A stretch of DNA of 45,612 nucleotides from an uncultured Opitutaceae bacterium. Its GTDB lineage: Bacteria; Verrucomicrobiota; Verrucomicrobiia; Opitutales; Opitutaceae. Under the pieces are notes generated by a model, which did not search any database, was not told the DNA's origin, and was given only the letters and a program-made list of their open reading frames with translations. The position numbers were made by a program, and so were the translations under genes. The DNA lies in contig CAITBM010000139.1 in the NCBI GenBank assembly GCA_903890485.1, positions 1 through 45,612 on the forward strand, written 5' to 3'. This document shows, piece after piece, positions 44,226 through 45,612 of this stretch; position 1 is the stretch's first letter, and each line of letters starts with the position of its first letter.

Positions 44226-44592
44226 CGTAGGCCGCGGCGTCCAGGAGGGCGCCCACTTCGGCAGGGTCGGAGGGCTTGAGCTTCAGGATCCAGCCGTCCC
44301 CGTAGGGGTCGCGGTTCAGGGTCTCCGGGGCCCGGTCCAGGGCCGTGTTCACGGAGAGGACGGTCCCCCCCACCGGGGCATAGACGTCGGAGGCGGCCTT
44401 CACGCTCTCCACTACCCCGAAGGCCCCGGCCTGTTTCAGGACCGCACCCACCTTCGGCAGCTGCACGTAGGTGATGTCGCCCAGGGAGGCCTGCGCGTAG
44501 TCGGTGATCCCGACCGTGACGGACCCGTCCGGGTCGCTCTTCAGCCATTCGTGGCTCTTGGCGTAGCGCAGGTCGCTCGGTACGGTGCTCAT
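44209..44592 (-). CDS. gcvH: Glycine cleavage system H protein
   Basis: Lipoyl carrier of the glycine cleavage complex. It shuttles the aminomethyl group between the P, T and L proteins. It has 127 residues, with the lipoylation site Lys65 in GVVESVKAASDVYAP and the usual N-terminal YAKSHEWLK and GITDYAQASLGDI blocks. The start overlaps the gcvT stop by four bases. Length and motifs indicate a functional protein. Confidence 0.96.
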   Translation of the reverse strand: MSTVPSDLRYAKSHEWLKSDPDGSVTVGITDYAQASLGDITYVQLPKVGAVLKQAGAFGVVESVKAASDVYAPVGGTVLSVNTALDRAPETLNRDPYGDGWILKLKPSDPAEVGALLDAAAYEKATA

Positions 44593-45612
44593 GGTGACTT
44601 CTTTTTAAGGTCGATGAAGGGAGGTTTGACGAGATGCAATTGGAGGAGGGTGCCGCGGACGTCGACCCGGAGGAGCCCCCCGGCGGCCGGGGTGGCGACG
44701 AGCGCCGAGCCGATGGCCTCGGAGAGGATCGGGGAGAGGGTTCCCGAGAGGACGCGGCCGACCGGGGCGCCGTCCTCGCCCAGGACCGGGGTCTCCGGGC
44801 GGATGATCCGGCGGTCGCCGGTCTTGAAGAAGACGACCTTGTTCGGCGCCCCACCCTCCTTCTCCTTGAGGAGCGCCGCCCGCCCGTTGAAGTCCGAGCC
44901 CTTGTCCAGTTTCACGGTCCAGCCGAGCCCGGCCGTGAGCGGCGAGATCTCGCGGGTGATCTCGTGGCCGTAGAGGGGAAAGCCGGCCTCCAGGCGGAGG
45001 CTGTCGCGGGCCCCCAGGCCCGCGAGCTCGAGGCCCTGGGGCGTCCCGGACGCGAGGAGCGCCTTGGCGAGCGCCAGGTCGTCGGCGTTGTTGTGGTAGA
45101 GCTCAAAGCCGTCCTCCCCGGTGTAGCCGGTGCGGCTGATCACGCAGGGGATCCCGGCCACCTCGCCGTTCGCGAAGTGGTAGTACTTGATCTGGTCCAG
45201 CCGGGTCGCGGTCAGGGGCTGAAGGATCGAGAGGGCCTTGGGGCCCTGGAGCGCCAGGAGCGAGCAGGCGGCGGAGCGGTCGGCCACCTTGACCTCGAAG
45301 CCCTTGGCCTCGGCCGTAATCCAGGCCAGGTCGGTGTCGATGTTGCCGGCGTTGATGCAGAGGAAATAGTCGTTCTCCCCGCGCATGTAGACCAGGAGGT
45401 CGTCGACCACGCCGCCGTCCGGGGCGCACATCGGGGAGTAGATGACCCTGCCCGGGTACATCTTGGAGACGTCGTTTGTGACCAGGTGGTTCAGGAAGGC
45501 CTGGGCCCCCGGTCCGGCGACGTCCACCTCGCCCATGTGGCTCACGTCAAAGAGGCCGGCCGCGCGGCGGACGCTCTTGTGCTCCTCCAGGATACTCCGG
45601 TACTGGACCGGC
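44589..45612 (-). CDS. gcvT: Aminomethyltransferase (glycine cleavage T protein), N-terminus cut by window edge
   Basis: Folate-dependent T protein of the glycine cleavage system. It releases ammonia and passes the one-carbon unit to tetrahydrofolate. The frame runs without a stop to the window edge; the first residues seen are VQYRSILEEHKSVRRAAGLFDVSHMGEV, which normally start about 25-30 residues after the true N-terminus. An internal ATG at 45545 is therefore not the start. Further blocks are YSPMCAPDGGVVDDLLVY, CINAGNIDTDLAWI, RTGYTGEDGFELY and the C-terminal GRVLSGTLSP. The gene is upstream of and coupled to gcvH. Confidence 0.95.
   Translation of the reverse strand, partial: PVQYRSILEEHKSVRRAAGLFDVSHMGEVDVAGPGAQAFLNHLVTNDVSKMYPGRVIYSPMCAPDGGVVDDLLVYMRGENDYFLCINAGNIDTDLAWITAEAKGFEVKVADRSAACSLLALQGPKALSILQPLTATRLDQIKYYHFANGEVAGIPCVISRTGYTGEDGFELYHNNADDLALAKALLASGTPQGLELAGLGARDSLRLEAGFPLYGHEITREISPLTAGLGWTVKLDKGSDFNGRAALLKEKEGGAPNKVVFFKTGDRRIIRPETPVLGEDGAPVGRVLSGTLSPILSEAIGSALVATPAAGGLLRVDVRGTLLQLHLVKPPFIDLKKKSP

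Overview
The window is GC-rich chromosomal DNA from what looks like a verrucomicrobial bacterium, probably Opitutaceae-like. That assignment is inferred from several things: a fused SecDF downstream of yajC, a biosynthetic arginine decarboxylase, paired GMC oxidoreductase and subunit-3 genes, frequent absence of clear Shine-Dalgarno sites, and the general protein style. No rRNA gene or other firm taxonomic marker is present. Coding density is high. Housekeeping genes alternate with short accessory stretches next to tRNA genes and around hrpB.

Layout. The left edge holds a tyrosine integrase cut by the window end, facing away from the 3' end of tRNA-Arg(CCG). This looks like the end of an integrated element lying to the left. 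Next come gltX, a divergent M14 peptidase-like gene, an rluA-type pseudouridine synthase coupled to an SDR gene, and a short hibernation factor gene. At 5.4-10.5 kb a two-gene module (GMC flavoprotein plus subunit 3) occurs twice in tandem, followed by a TonB-dependent receptor gene. At 12.7-21.2 kb lies a complete potassium system, kdpF-A-B-C-D-E, with two extra very small membrane-peptide genes and a structured leader. It is followed by rpoZ, a frameshifted GAF gene and a cytochrome P450. A scar of broken genes (23.5-24.0 kb) abuts tRNA-Arg(ACG).

The operon yajC-secDF-recJ runs leftward from 28.9 kb. speA and a secreted GH3 beta-glycosidase gene run rightward and overlap by four bases. From 33.4 to 42.2 kb, accessory material surrounds the helicase gene hrpB: a ParE-like pair, a VapBC-like pair, the 'mobile mystery' HTH/Fic pair, a PIN/ribbon-helix-helix pair and hipBA. 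All five pairs overlap or nearly abut, and four have palindromes over their promoters. The window ends with typA, gcvH and a partial gcvT.

The most unusual item is the 1-kb gene-free interval between hrpB and the PIN/RHH pair. It begins with two DnaA-box-like 9-mers inside an 11-bp inverted repeat, plus one perfect DnaA box. It then contains about 790 nt dense in stable hairpins, several GNRA-capped, and ends in a textbook 12-bp intrinsic terminator. I read this as a free-standing large structured RNA. I do not recognise its class: RNase P, tmRNA and SRP signatures were looked for and not found.
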